A stretch of 64,000 nucleotides of DNA from Rotaria sp. Silwood1 (lineage: Eukaryota > Rotifera > Eurotatoria > Philodinida > Philodinidae), in the NCBI GenBank assembly GCA_905250075.1, contig CAJNOP010000015.1:388610-452609 (forward strand), written 5' to 3'. The notes beneath the pieces are model-generated. The model was given only the letters and a program-made list of their open reading frames with translations. It did no database searches and was not told the origin of the DNA. This document shows positions 1 through 11,600 of this stretch, piece after piece (positions within the stretch are counted from its first letter, which is position 1; every line of letters begins with the position of its first letter). The translations under genes were made by a program, and so were the position numbers.

Positions 1-3000
1 TACTAAGGAATAACATTCTCGGTACGAAACAAAGACTACGCGTTGGTATCATGTTTCAAAAAAGCAGCATCGACAATTAAGGAAAACTGAACGAGAGACA
101 TCTAAGTATAAGAATTTTGATTTTGCATCTATCAGGGCACATGACTACAGATATCGAGAATCAATAAATTTTCGAAAGACTCAATATCCAAAAGATACTG
201 AACTTGATAAATTGATGCTAGATCTTTTCGTATCAATGCTGATCGATTTCAACCGTTTTCATCTGATTCTAAGCCAAATTCTAATGAATATGAAAAATTC
301 ATCTTGTAACTTCAGTAATGCGTGGAAGAAACTTCTAATGATGTTGAAGTGCTACAAATGTTGATTAGCTATTCATTTATATTCAAGAAATGATCATGAA
401 AACCGATTTTGAAATTAGTCAAGGAGAGTCAATTTTTACTTATACTATTTGTAGTCAATGCTCAAATTCGCTCGGTCTTTGCGTCTTTGAATGGGTATTA
501 AAAAAAGGAAAGAAAACATTAAAATATACTCATATTATACGCCTGATAAGTGTGGAGCAATGTTTTGAAGTACGTGTCCAAGATTTTGCAAAAATCGGTG
601 TGTTGCAAGGAAGTCTAGAACTAGTTTCTCTATCTGCAGTTTAGTTTTGAGTTTTTGGTGGTTTTATTGAAACTTTTGTCTCGCTTAAAACATATTGAAA
701 AATGCCAGATTGCAGACTTTTGATCAATAACTGGGCCTAAGAACAGGTTTCGTTGACATCACACCATTCCAAACATATTAGTCTGAGAAAAATGTTTTCC
801 CAGGACTTGGAACTATTCTGGTGACTATGAAGCTTCCAGTAGCGATGAACACGAGCGGAAGTTTCTATTATTCGAGTTTCTCTAATACTTCGACTACAGT
901 AAACACATTATCGAAAAGACAATAAGCCGAAAAGTAAACTACGAGAAGAAACTACTTAAGATATTTCCTTAGAAGACTGAGTACTACAAGCTGTTACGAC
1001 TCGCAAGTCGAGTAGAGTGTTCAACTTGGAAATATCTTTTAGTGAGTAGGAGATAGCTGATTTTGCATGTAAGTTTATTAAAACTGTTGAGGACTCAGTC
1101 AAAGTCGTATAGTAAAGAAAAGTTCGAAAGATAAAAGAGATTACTGATAAAAAGTAGTATGAGATAGAAGATAATAGTGTGATAGCTAATGTAAACTGTA
1201 TGATCTGAGTTGATCTTTTTTTTTTATATCGTTTTTGATCGTACAGTTTTTATATCATGATACATACGAATACTTATTTACAGTGGAAATATATGTATCG
1301 ATTCTGTAATCTAGAGTCTACTGTGTAAAACTCCGAAATGATCTAATATCTTGATAATCAATCATCAGAGGACAAGATTATATAGGACGCATAGTTAGGC
1401 CGCTGTGAGATTTCATACATTCAGGTTAAATAGTAGTTTTGAAAGAACACAAATTTCATTGGACTTTATTCTTACAAGATAGTTTATTGATATTGGTAGG
1501 TTACCTGGACGAAGATATCAAGTGATGAAGAAAATAACGCTTTTTTAACTCTAATACATCAATAAAGCGCTGTGTGTACTAGTATTTTTTGTACGAAGTA
1601 ATTTATATTACATGGATGCTGTAGGTCGTTAAGAGAAGAGAAAAAAATAAATTACTTTGACCGTACTTTTTCGGTGCTGAAAAAAAAGGGAAAATGAAAG
1701 GTCATAGTATCGAGAGAAACAAACATAGTACAGTTGGTTAACCGAACATGTACTTTTAAAGAACATCAATGTAGTTTTTCTTTATTTCGTTGTCATGATT
1801 TACAATATGTCATTATAGATGTGCAATTGCATTACCATTGAAGCAAATACAAATCGAACATTGAATACTATTACTAATACTAAAATCTATCAATTTGAGG
1901 GTTCTGCGATCATATGACCTGCAGCATTGAAAATGGATTGAATGAAAACACACCTATTGAGATCCATTTTAGATATCTGCAAGCGATAATAGAAAGAGAA
2001 AGTAAAAACAAAACGAATCTGTTTCATTTCATATAACAGACAAACATTACTCGATGTTGAACTAAAAAGAGAAGTTTATCGCTTGTATGGTTCGCTTTCT
2101 TATCCAAATAAGGTGCTGAGAAAAAAGTTATATCTATCATGATGTGTTCTAGCGTATTTAATACTTATCAACAACAAAACGAAATGAAAAAAATTCATCA
2201 TTTGCATTAGTTTAAGGTATAAGAAAATCAAATCATAGTGCAACCATTTAAACAGAGGACATCGTGAAACGGAACCTGTACTAGAGGTGATTAGATGCAA
2301 GCTATCTGAAATGGAACGAGTTAATTGAAATCATACCACAAGTTATAAAACAATCAACTTTCTGTGAGAGTTTGAGAAATGAGTAAATTAGAAGCGAGAG
2401 TCTAAGCCGTAAATCCCAGCAAAAAACTATTCAACATATAAAATATGAAAAGAAAAACCAAACCTGAATGAATCAACTTAACTTTATAAATCGTAACAGA
2501 ATAGAAAAGACCACAGAGATTCGAGATTTGGCTGTATCAATTTTTACTATTCGATTATCTTTTTTCTAATGTTTGTTCAGAGTCTTTTTTTGTGATGCGT
2601 AAATAAGGAAACATGGATCAGCAGATAGTGTACCACATACATTTTCAGAGTTGTTTCACGGAACATGATTATGATGTTCTTTTGAATAAATGATCAAAAA
2701 AACCTTATTTCTTCTCTGTGAAATAAAGAATCATTGTAACCTTCTCGTGTAGTTTGATGTATGGTTTTCGTTCTGCTTCTCTTGCTGTAGCTTCCGAAAC
2801 ATAAAACAAACCATGGTATTTTTCTTTCGCAACATACTTTATATGACGTAGATAAATATAATGTAACAATGATCGTTTACAATGATTTCTGCTGACGGTA
2901 AACAAGTAATGGGATGATGTTTGTTTGTATTGGTTTATTTGTACGAACTCAAATAATACTCCTCAAAAAGATGTAATTAGGTTGGCAAAAATGAAAGGGA

Positions 3001-3450
3001 TACAGATTCCATAAGCACGTAATGAGACACACAGTACACACATTTTGATAGAATATGTAGTTGCCTCTCTTATTTCTCTTCGACTGTCATGCTTACAAAA
3101 TAGTTTAGTGTCAAAACAATATCTATACAGTATGAAGTTTATGGAATTGAGAACAAAGAGCAACATATACAAACAATTCATGTACTCGAATCGATCTGTA
3201 TAATTGTGTTCGTCTTTCGTTAATTCTACTGCAGAATATGTCGACTAATTTAAACGACAGTATAGGGTGAAAAGACAATAAGCTCATGTTAAGGGATAGA
3301 ATGCAAATGTCGACTTGAAACTTGTAAATTACCATAGAATAGTAGTAGTTGAAAAGTGGCCTTCTTTTCATAGCAATCAGTTTCATTATGCAGATTTCAC
3401 CAACATTTGTTTCTTCTTGAAATCATGATTGATTAATCAATTGTGACATA
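1..3450. other. Intergenic DNA, no intact gene
   Basis: No long reading frame with splice signals is seen. Around 190-370 and 800-880 there are short open stretches with coding-like composition (the second reads WNYSGDYEASSSDEHERK on the plus strand), interrupted by stops, so the region may hold decayed coding or transposon sequence. I cannot assign a family. The rest is AT-rich without recognisable RNA genes. Confidence 0.4.
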
Positions 3451-4791
3451 CAGTAAAACCTCTCTATAGTGGACACACAAGGACACTTTCAAAGGTATTC
3501 CCATATGGAGATGTCCACTTTTGGGAGGTTTTCGATCTTTTGTTTTTAAATCAGTTTTACAGCAGCTAAAGTGTATCCACCTTATTTCTCGAGTTTATAC
3601 CACGTGGAAACGTGTAGAGGTAAACTTTTCTACTGGAATTCCGAGAACTCTTTGGATTCCTGCGATTCGTTTTTGAAATATCTCATGAGATAGTTTCTGT
3701 TGCACATTTCCTAGTTACAATGAATATAAATTGTCTTTAACTTGAGTTTGTCGAAAACGAATCATGAATTATTGTCACTCTATGTGTACAAGAATAAATG
3801 AGCTTCTTTCTTACTTCCTGATTTATCTTCTTTTACTTGTCTTTCTATTGAAGTTGAAGGGTATGTGATTTACTAATTTATTCAGTGTACATTTTTACGT
3901 AAAGGTCTGCCCAAAAGAAAAATGAGGGACACAAATGTTGCGCGTTGAATTGGAAGAACATTACAATTCTTATTTTAGTATGAATTACTCTTCCACCATA
4001 ATTTATATTTTTTAATACTATTTAAAGACAAATAATTTATTTAGAAACGTTTCGAAAGTATCTGCTTCCTTCTTCTATGCATTTTAAAAATAAAGTTTAT
4101 AACAGAACAAAACGACAATGTCACTGTTCTTTTTCTTCATTTATCATTCTTGACTACTGCTACAGAAGAAGAAACACACCGATAATACTGGATCAGATGA
4201 GTTAAAGTTCATTTTCTTCCGTATCAGTAATAAATAACGATCAATGAAGAAGAAGAAAAATCCAATTGTCTTTTTGTTCTGTCATATAATTTATTGTTAA
4301 AATGCACCGAAGAAGAAAACGATGCCTTCGAAACGTTTGCAAATAAGTTACTTGTTTTTAAATGATAATAAATAGAATACTAATTATTGTCGAAGAGTTA
4401 TTCAAATAAAAATAATAATTGAGTATTTCAGGATCCGAAAACGAAAATTCTGAAAGATAAAAAACTACAGAAACTGGGTGTCCAAAAAGAAAAATCTAGA
4501 GGACAAGAATTGATTTTCAGCATGAGAAATCGCGACGTGGTCACATGCAAGTTTTTAGAGTTTTGAACTGAAAATTTTCTTTCTAAGTTTTGATACTGTA
4601 CCGATAATGCCATGAAATCAGGCAGCTGTCCACTTTCAAGAGGTTCTTTATTAATGATGGGACCGGAAAAGTATCCACAGTCCAGAATAAAGAGGTGTCC
4701 ACATTGAAGAGGCTTAATTCAAGCAAAAGTAGTTCTAGCGGACCACAAAGTGTCCACAATAAAAAGATGTCCACATAAGGAGATTTTACTG
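3451..4791. mobile_element. Non-autonomous DNA transposon with TIRs (pogo/Tigger-like)
   Basis: The left end reads CAGTAAAACCTCTCTATAGT and the right end, reverse-complemented, CAGTAAAATCTCCTTATGTG, each flanked by TA (3449-3450 and 4792-4793). CAGT ends plus a TA target duplication fit the pogo/Tigger group of Tc1/mariner; that is family knowledge. TGTCCAC or GGACAC motifs recur in both subterminal regions (for example 3470, 3510, 4629, 4700, 4752, 4769). No transposase frame survives in the 1341 bp, so it is a deletion derivative or MITE that would need a transposase in trans. Confidence 0.75.
3964..4420. repeat. Long imperfect foldback nested in the TIR element
   Basis: Bases 3964-4179 and the reverse complement of 4208-4420 align over most of their length. 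Shared blocks include ATTTAAA, AAACGTTTCGAA, TGCATTTTAA, ACAGAACAAAA and a TTCTTCTTC tract. The arms are about 215 bp around a loop near 4180-4207. The foldback lies wholly inside the outer TIR element, so it is either a second MITE inserted there or the palindromic core of the same element. Single-stranded it would form one large hairpin. Confidence 0.7.
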
Positions 4792-4793
4792 TA

Positions 4794-6232
4794 CTTAAGT
4801 AGATTTCCTTACCTAATAGTATTGTCAAATCATATTGTCCGAAAACGGAACATTTGTGCAATTTCTAGAGTAGTAAAAACTATATTATATGCTCAAAGAT
4901 TTATTTTGGAGCATTGGCACTTTGGTTTTTACAATTTCGTTTTTTTTATCGTCAAATTTTCAGAGAAAAGATACAAATGTAGCAAAACATAATTTCACCA
5001 AGACGCTTCTTTTTACTCTAAGAAGCCAATTTTTCAATGTCTTCCGTGTTTTTTTAATCTATGCCTTGCCATATAACCTATAACTTTGCCATAGAATATT
5101 TTTCATGATACTTGTAGTTAAACTTAAACTTTTAGTTATTTACACAATACTCGAACTCTGCATTCATTTTTGATGATTTCGTCACAAGCCTATATTTCAA
5201 TTATTAAATTAAAAAAAGAAACATCAAGTCTTATAAAACTTTCGTATTGTCTAAGACAATCCAACTTGAACAACTTTTGAATATACCAGTCTTCTCCGAT
5301 TTCATTATGTTGAAATATTGAAGAGATAATCTAATTCTATCACGCTTGTTACAGGTCATGTCTATAGTGTAAAACATTCATTGCACTGAGATACAAAATG
5401 GTTACATGAGAATGATTCAAAGGAAGAGTTGTAGATCTGTTGTCTAACTATAAAACCATACAGATGTATGTTTTACGAAAATTAATAAATTTATAAATAA
5501 CTTTTGACAAGATAATTTTATCAAATTTTAACATAATTTCTGTAAGAAAACTATCTTTTTTACCTTGATGGCTGATTATATATCAGTACAAAAGACAAAG
5601 AGATTAGTTCAATCAAATAACAATTTATATTTACTTCTGGAACATTTATGAAACTTCTTAAAAATAAGCTGAATAATATTTTTCTGTTCCAAATACTTTT
5701 TCTAAGAATTCAGCTATTTTGCATAAAATAAACATTTGCAACCTTTCACCAAACAGAATATTTGCCATGAGACATGCTTAATTCTCTGCTTTTTTAATCT
5801 TATGCAGGTATGTCGAATAGTAGTAACAAGATAGCAATGAATTTTCAAAATGTATCAAAAGATTTATATTTTGTCATGTTTTGTCAATTAACCATTCATT
5901 ATATGCATCCAATAGCACAAATAACATTATTTGCGTTGTCTCTATTTTCGTGGTCAAGTGGTGACAAATAATCACTAATACATCGGATAGACTATCTTTG
6001 CTGTTGATATTATCAAACGCTATGTCAAAGGTTTCATTGAACCACGTAACTTTTGTCAATAATTCCTGTCTATATATCGATACATGCTACGAGAAGAAAA
6101 CGTGCTTGTGTGTGAGGCTAAACACATTCTCAAAGCATTATCGTTGTAGTCTGAACACAAGATTTAATAAGTCATGCACATGTCATTTTCAATTATACTG
6201 TCTCTGTAAAAAATGCGGATCTAACGTGAGTT
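4794..6232. other. Intergenic AT-rich DNA
   Basis: I see no gene, RNA or clear repeat here. The short frames on both strands lack coding composition and splice context. Confidence 0.5.
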
Positions 6233-6403
6233 ATGGAAGTTGAAATTTTTCTAAGAAATAGGATTTATACTCAATTAAAAAGATCTGAACTAGACAACTA
6301 CCGTAAGCAAGAGACAAACAACTATGTTGAGACGATGGAACGAACCGTTTCATCGATGCTAAGACGCGTCGACCATCTAAAATTTAGAACGATTGGAAAA
6401 TGA
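6233..6403 (+). other. Coding-like 56-codon ORF, unassigned
   Basis: An ATG frame of 56 codons ends in TGA at 6401-6403. It is GC-richer than its surroundings and rich in charged residues (for example KRSELDNYRKQE, then ETMERTVSSMLRRVDHLK), unlike the AT-driven chance frames nearby. There is no family match I can name and no obvious second exon. It may be a gene relic, a transposon fragment or chance. Confidence 0.2.
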
Positions 6404-6817
6404 TAAGCGCGAAAGTTCATTGTTTTATAATCATTTTTGTGAGGTTCAAAATTGTGTTGTGCATCAATGAACGCATGAGATCAAAACGAGCATCGGTGAA
6501 AATGAGCAAATACTTTCTACTAAACCACGACTAGCCATATTAAGAATCTAGGACCCAAATGCGAGTATGGGTATGGATGTAGGCGTGAAATAATCAACTA
6601 GAGGTCTCACGCCAATCCCCACACTCACATCCTCAACTTCAGCCGTTTTTCGAATGTACGATGAGGACTTATACTATTTCTTCTTTATACTATTTATAAC
6701 CGCAATACTGAATCTTGCAACAATTTTATTTTCCACTCACACTATTTATTTCTTACATAAAATCATGGAAAGTTTCTTGAGCGACATAGATCGTATTTCA
6801 ATAAAACACGTACGCTT

Positions 6818-8627
6818 TCAATTCAAATTGACTGCACCAGCGGCTGAATACGCTTTTCGCCATGCTAAAGCTCTAACGTAATCACGGACTGTTATGTTGC
6901 CTATTGGTATTTTATTGTTCATTTGTATCTTTTCATATTCATTTAACACTTCAACCAACACCATATCTGTCCACGTAGTATTAACCATTTTTTGGATTCG
7001 ATTTTCTCGTTGACGTTGCAGGAATTCTTTTAGCTCATCTTGATGTCCGAATTTAGAAAAGTACTCCTCATTATGTAAACAATGAATATGCCAAGCATTC
7101 CATATTGAATCTGTTGAATAAGATGGATGATCAATGGCACTGGACTCATGTTCATGGCTAAGAGTTGATGAATAAATATGATTAATGGCTATTTCAGCAG
7201 CATACAATGATGTGACACCTCGCCACCATTTTGGCCATTCACCAATATCAGGTAAATTTTCAATACCTAGATAAAACTAAAGTTTCAGTAATGCTTTATG
7301 TAGCATAACATTTTTATGTAGACTGTACAAATAGTAGAATAAAGTGTGATTTCATGTTTCTCACAGTACCCTTGAAGATTGATGATCAATAGGTTTTTCG
7401 TAAAGAACTTTTCTATCGTACTTTTGCTGAAAATAAAACTTAGTATTCATGCAGAACTCTCATATTACAATCTACAGAAAATAGCGTTAGAACAGTACAA
7501 GATACCGATATCTATGAAAATACAAGTTCTTTTACGAATTAGAATTGTTTACACAAGCAGAAGACAGTTCCTGATAAGAAAAATACATCATGCTCGAATA
7601 TAGGTCTTGATTAATGAATACATGGCAAGTGGCTCTAACAGAATTATTTCCTTTAGGAAAGTCATCCTGTACAATAACAAAGTTCTGATGAAATTCACAA
7701 AAATGATCTAGCAGTTCAGTTGATATCTATTTTATAGTTATTCGAAAAGAAAGGTAAATAATCATGATTCTACAAAACTGCATTCACATACAATTATTCC
7801 ACTGCTGCTATATTCCTATTTTATCTCAGTCATTTAATAACAGTTTTTGAATGAAATATAGTGTTTTTCATCTAACTGTTTGCCATGGTTCATCAACTGA
7901 AAAACAAAAAAAAGTAATAAAGTGTTAATTTCATACCAGGAACATTTCGTCCAAATTCATTTTTCAAAAAATGTCTGCCAATGATTGTTGTTAGATTTGC
8001 AATTTTCACAGAGTCATGTGGATTGACTAGCCATGCCGAACATAGATTATGTATACCTGAATGATTGTAGCCGAGTTTTTTTGCAATCTTTCGTGTTCTT
8101 TCACTGGTAAATTCGATTCCGTGCTCGATTCCTCCAAATTGCATAGGAAGTAGTTTTTTTCTATGTTTTCCAATCAAACCCATCAGTAAACCAGGACTCA
8201 ACACAGCATCTTGATCTACTCTCAAAATCCAATGATAATCAACAATGGCTTTTCGATATTCTTTGGTTAATATGAATGCAATTGATGTCATGTACAGATA
8301 ATCGTTCCATTCTTCGACTATTTTTGGATCAAGTACTTCATAAAAACAAGTAGCTATCAGATCTAATTTCTTTTTGTAGGAAAGAGGTAAACAAGATAAT
8401 GGCAATTGATGACAGCTTGGTTGTTCACAAAATACAATCAAATCAATAACAACTTGTCGTGAGAGAGGCCAGAAATTCTGAACAAATCTCCACGATTCAT
8501 ATAACAAATGAAACTCAGAAATATGACTGCCTTGTTCGGCTAACGATAGAACAACTGCTANNNNNNNNNNCTTATTACCATTTTGTAACAAATGATGTAT
8601 TGATTTAATTTTGATATGAAAGAACAT
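6818..8627 (-). CDS. Glycosyltransferase-like protein with DxD motif (DUF7164-type, tentative)
   Basis: Three exons on the minus strand: 8627-8579, 8557-7937 and 7266-6818, with GT-AG junctions whose phases agree (1119 nt, 372 residues). The middle exon carries YHWILRVDQDAVLSPG; the DQD at about residues 131-133 resembles the metal-binding DxD of nucleotide-sugar glycosyltransferases. The last exon contains NLPDIGEWPKWWRG. The overall look fits the DUF7164-type glycosyltransferase-like proteins, but that name is from memory and not certain. Intron 1 contains a 10-N assembly gap, so its true length is unknown. The first exon codes only 16 residues (MFFHIKIKSIHHLLQN) and a signal anchor expected for a Golgi enzyme is not seen, so further 5' exons may exist. 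Intron 2 is long (670 bp). Confidence 0.6.
8561..8570. other. Assembly gap (10 N) inside an intron
   Basis: Ten Ns lie between a good splice donor (reverse strand ATG|GTAATA, exon end 8579) and an acceptor TAG (exon start 8557). A G from one side plus CA from the other gives GCA in frame, so the gap is best explained as falling in an intron. The apparent intron of 21 bp is too short to be real, so bases are missing. Confidence 0.8.
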
Positions 8628-11600
8628 ATATCAAATTTAAAACTCAAAGTAATTAAAAATTTGATTGAGGTTCTTATGAAGCAAAATTAAACTAATAAGT
8701 CATATGTTACAAGATGGTAACAAGACTGAACTCATATGTAAATTTATCTTAATTATACTGCAAGCAATCCAGATCTCAGGTATATAGTTGCTCTCTCTAG
8801 CAGTATATTCAATTCAAAAGCTAAAGCTTAGTAACATATAAAAGATGCTCGACTGACATAAAAAATATATTTTTTATAACATGCGAACAATCATTTGAAA
8901 TCGATTATACGCAATTGACATCGTTATTAAGAATATGCATATTAGTAAACATGCTAAACTATAGTTATTATATTTATTTGCTATTCTTTCTTTTTGTTAG
9001 ACTAAGAAAAGTAATCAGTTGCACATCTATTGTGTTCTTATGAAATCTAAAGCTAAAATAGATTTAGATGTATTTTTTTTAACATGGCTATAATAAACAT
9101 ATAATAAGAAAACAATGAAAAATAATGTGATAAAATTATTTTAACATTTTTACTAATAAGATACTCTTTTAATAAATATGTCAGTCATGTAAAATAAATT
9201 TTGAACAATAACGCAAATTTGACTCTCGAATATATTATATATATTCCATGTCTGGTCTACTTTGTATAGTCCAAAAACAAAATCAAAGTGAGCCCAAAAT
9301 TTATAAAATGTCATATATATATATATATAGCAATGAAACTTATTAATAATATTTAATTATAGCTATTGGCTTGTTTCTCACCTTTTCTGACATGAATAGA
9401 AAAACTTAAGAATCACGATTCTATTTTGCTCTAAACAATAAATAGATAGTTGAAAGACTGACATTGACGGTAATATTCGACTACTTCTCACACGTATTCG
9501 GATTTTCAATGAAAGCACTAAAAGTTTAAAGAGTAACTAGAAATAAGTTGCCGAAAAAAATACATCAAGCATTGCATGAATAGAGATGAAAGAACTACAA
9601 CGAAAGTATCGGTTTCTATCTACTATGAGTTAAAGAACAAGTTATCCAAACAAATGAGAATATTAACAGAAAAGCCATGAAGATAAACAAAATAGGTTTG
9701 AAAAGAAAGAAACAACAAAAAAGAAATGAATTTCAGCGTCTACATGAAAGACTAGGTTATTAAAATAAAAGCTTTGATGAACTTGAAACATTTTCTAATA
9801 AATGATGTTTTGACAATATCAAAATCATTCAGAGCCAGTGCACTCGACAATACTGAAATATTCGAAAAAGATAAAGACTCATGACAATTAAAATCACATT
9901 GTCACTTAATATTAGACAAAAAAATATAAAAATGCGTTGTTCTATTATTTCAATGTTGCATCATATGGTATGATGTCAAGAACCCATGATTCATGCTATC
10001 TATAGCAGATTTGAAAGTGACTAATGCACTTTGCATATGAACATCGCGCAATGAATTCTATGAGATGAAAATATATGAAAAGATAGGGAATTTTATTTTG
10101 ATTCAAACACAATACCTCTCGTTTGGGGCAAATTTTTCCGAGACCTGTTTGAGGCAAAATAATTTTAGATAATACTGGCCTCTATATTTTGTTCTTTCAA
10201 TTGGTGTAACAAATAAATCACATTTCTTTCAATCGAACAGATATTCAGTTTTATTTATTATTTGACTTGTTTATTTCACAACTTGAACACTTGGAATAAT
10301 AATAACACGCTTGTCACTTCACTTCGATGATGAGAACTACTATAATCCCAGAATGATTCTTAATAACAGGTTTTATAAGTTAGAACGTGTTTTAATTTAG
10401 AATGTCTTGGATAAATAATTATTAGAGTTTTCTTGGATATTAGAATAATTTATCATGATTGACTGAGTGTTATTACTTTAAGTTTCTTCCGTAGGCTACT
10501 ATGCATAATCAACAGTATTTTCAGGCTGTCTTTCTGCTAGATATTACGTCAAATGGATAGTATTTATTAGTTCGTGTTCAAGATAAACTATTTCAGTCGT
10601 AACATGAACAAATAATTGGAATTACAGTCATCTATACTCTGAAAGAATCTAATTTGCTTCAAGATCTTTTCCATCATTTGTTTGACATCATTTCGAACAT
10701 GCTGGAACCGATTAGATTTTATTTTCAATCAGATGTGACTTAAAATAAAGTTGAAGCAGTTCAAGCAAGCTCGTTTTCTACTGACAACCATATGTGCTAA
10801 TCTAAAGATTCACTGTAGCCTAGTTCAAGAAATTCAAAAGTAATCTTTTATAATATTCTCATATGAAAAAGAAATCGTTAGCGACATGTAGTAGTTGTGA
10901 AACTTTTTAAATACTTCTCTCTTAAAACAGATTTATATTGTTCAATGTCACAAGAATATAATACATATCTGTCGTTATGCAATTTATGATATTTTTACTA
11001 TCATATGGAATAAAGTAAATGCATTCATTTCATAAACAAGAACAAAATATTCTTAATGTATGACAAAAAAATTTTAAAATTCTCGTATATAAACATGTAA
11101 ATATTCATCTACAATAACAAAAATAACTTTTGGAATACGGAAATTTTAAGTACAAAAGGATCTGTTATCTTATAACAGAACAAGTTAAAGAACTCTATTA
11201 CCGATAACAAACGTTCTGTCATTATCCATCATAATCCTTTTGATCACCACGGTAACAATCTTTTCCTTGATGGTTATTTAGGATAAAAAAAACAGTTCTC
11301 CCAAACAAGAGTAGTCTTAACTTGTTTCTTATCTCACGCTAATCTCAGATAAATCGGAATTCTTTCAAAATTTCCATTGCTTGATATTAATCTATAGGCG
11401 TCGTTGGTGAGAAGTGCATCTGCTATTGACAGGTCGAACGAAACGACTTTTTTCTGAGAGACAGTACACCAATACAATTTATATTTTTTTCTACTGCAAA
11501 ACTGTATAACGACTCTCATTGCAAAATAAGTTAGCGAATCACATGATTGATTGCAAATATTGACTAATGCAAAATACACAACATTGATCATACAATTGAA

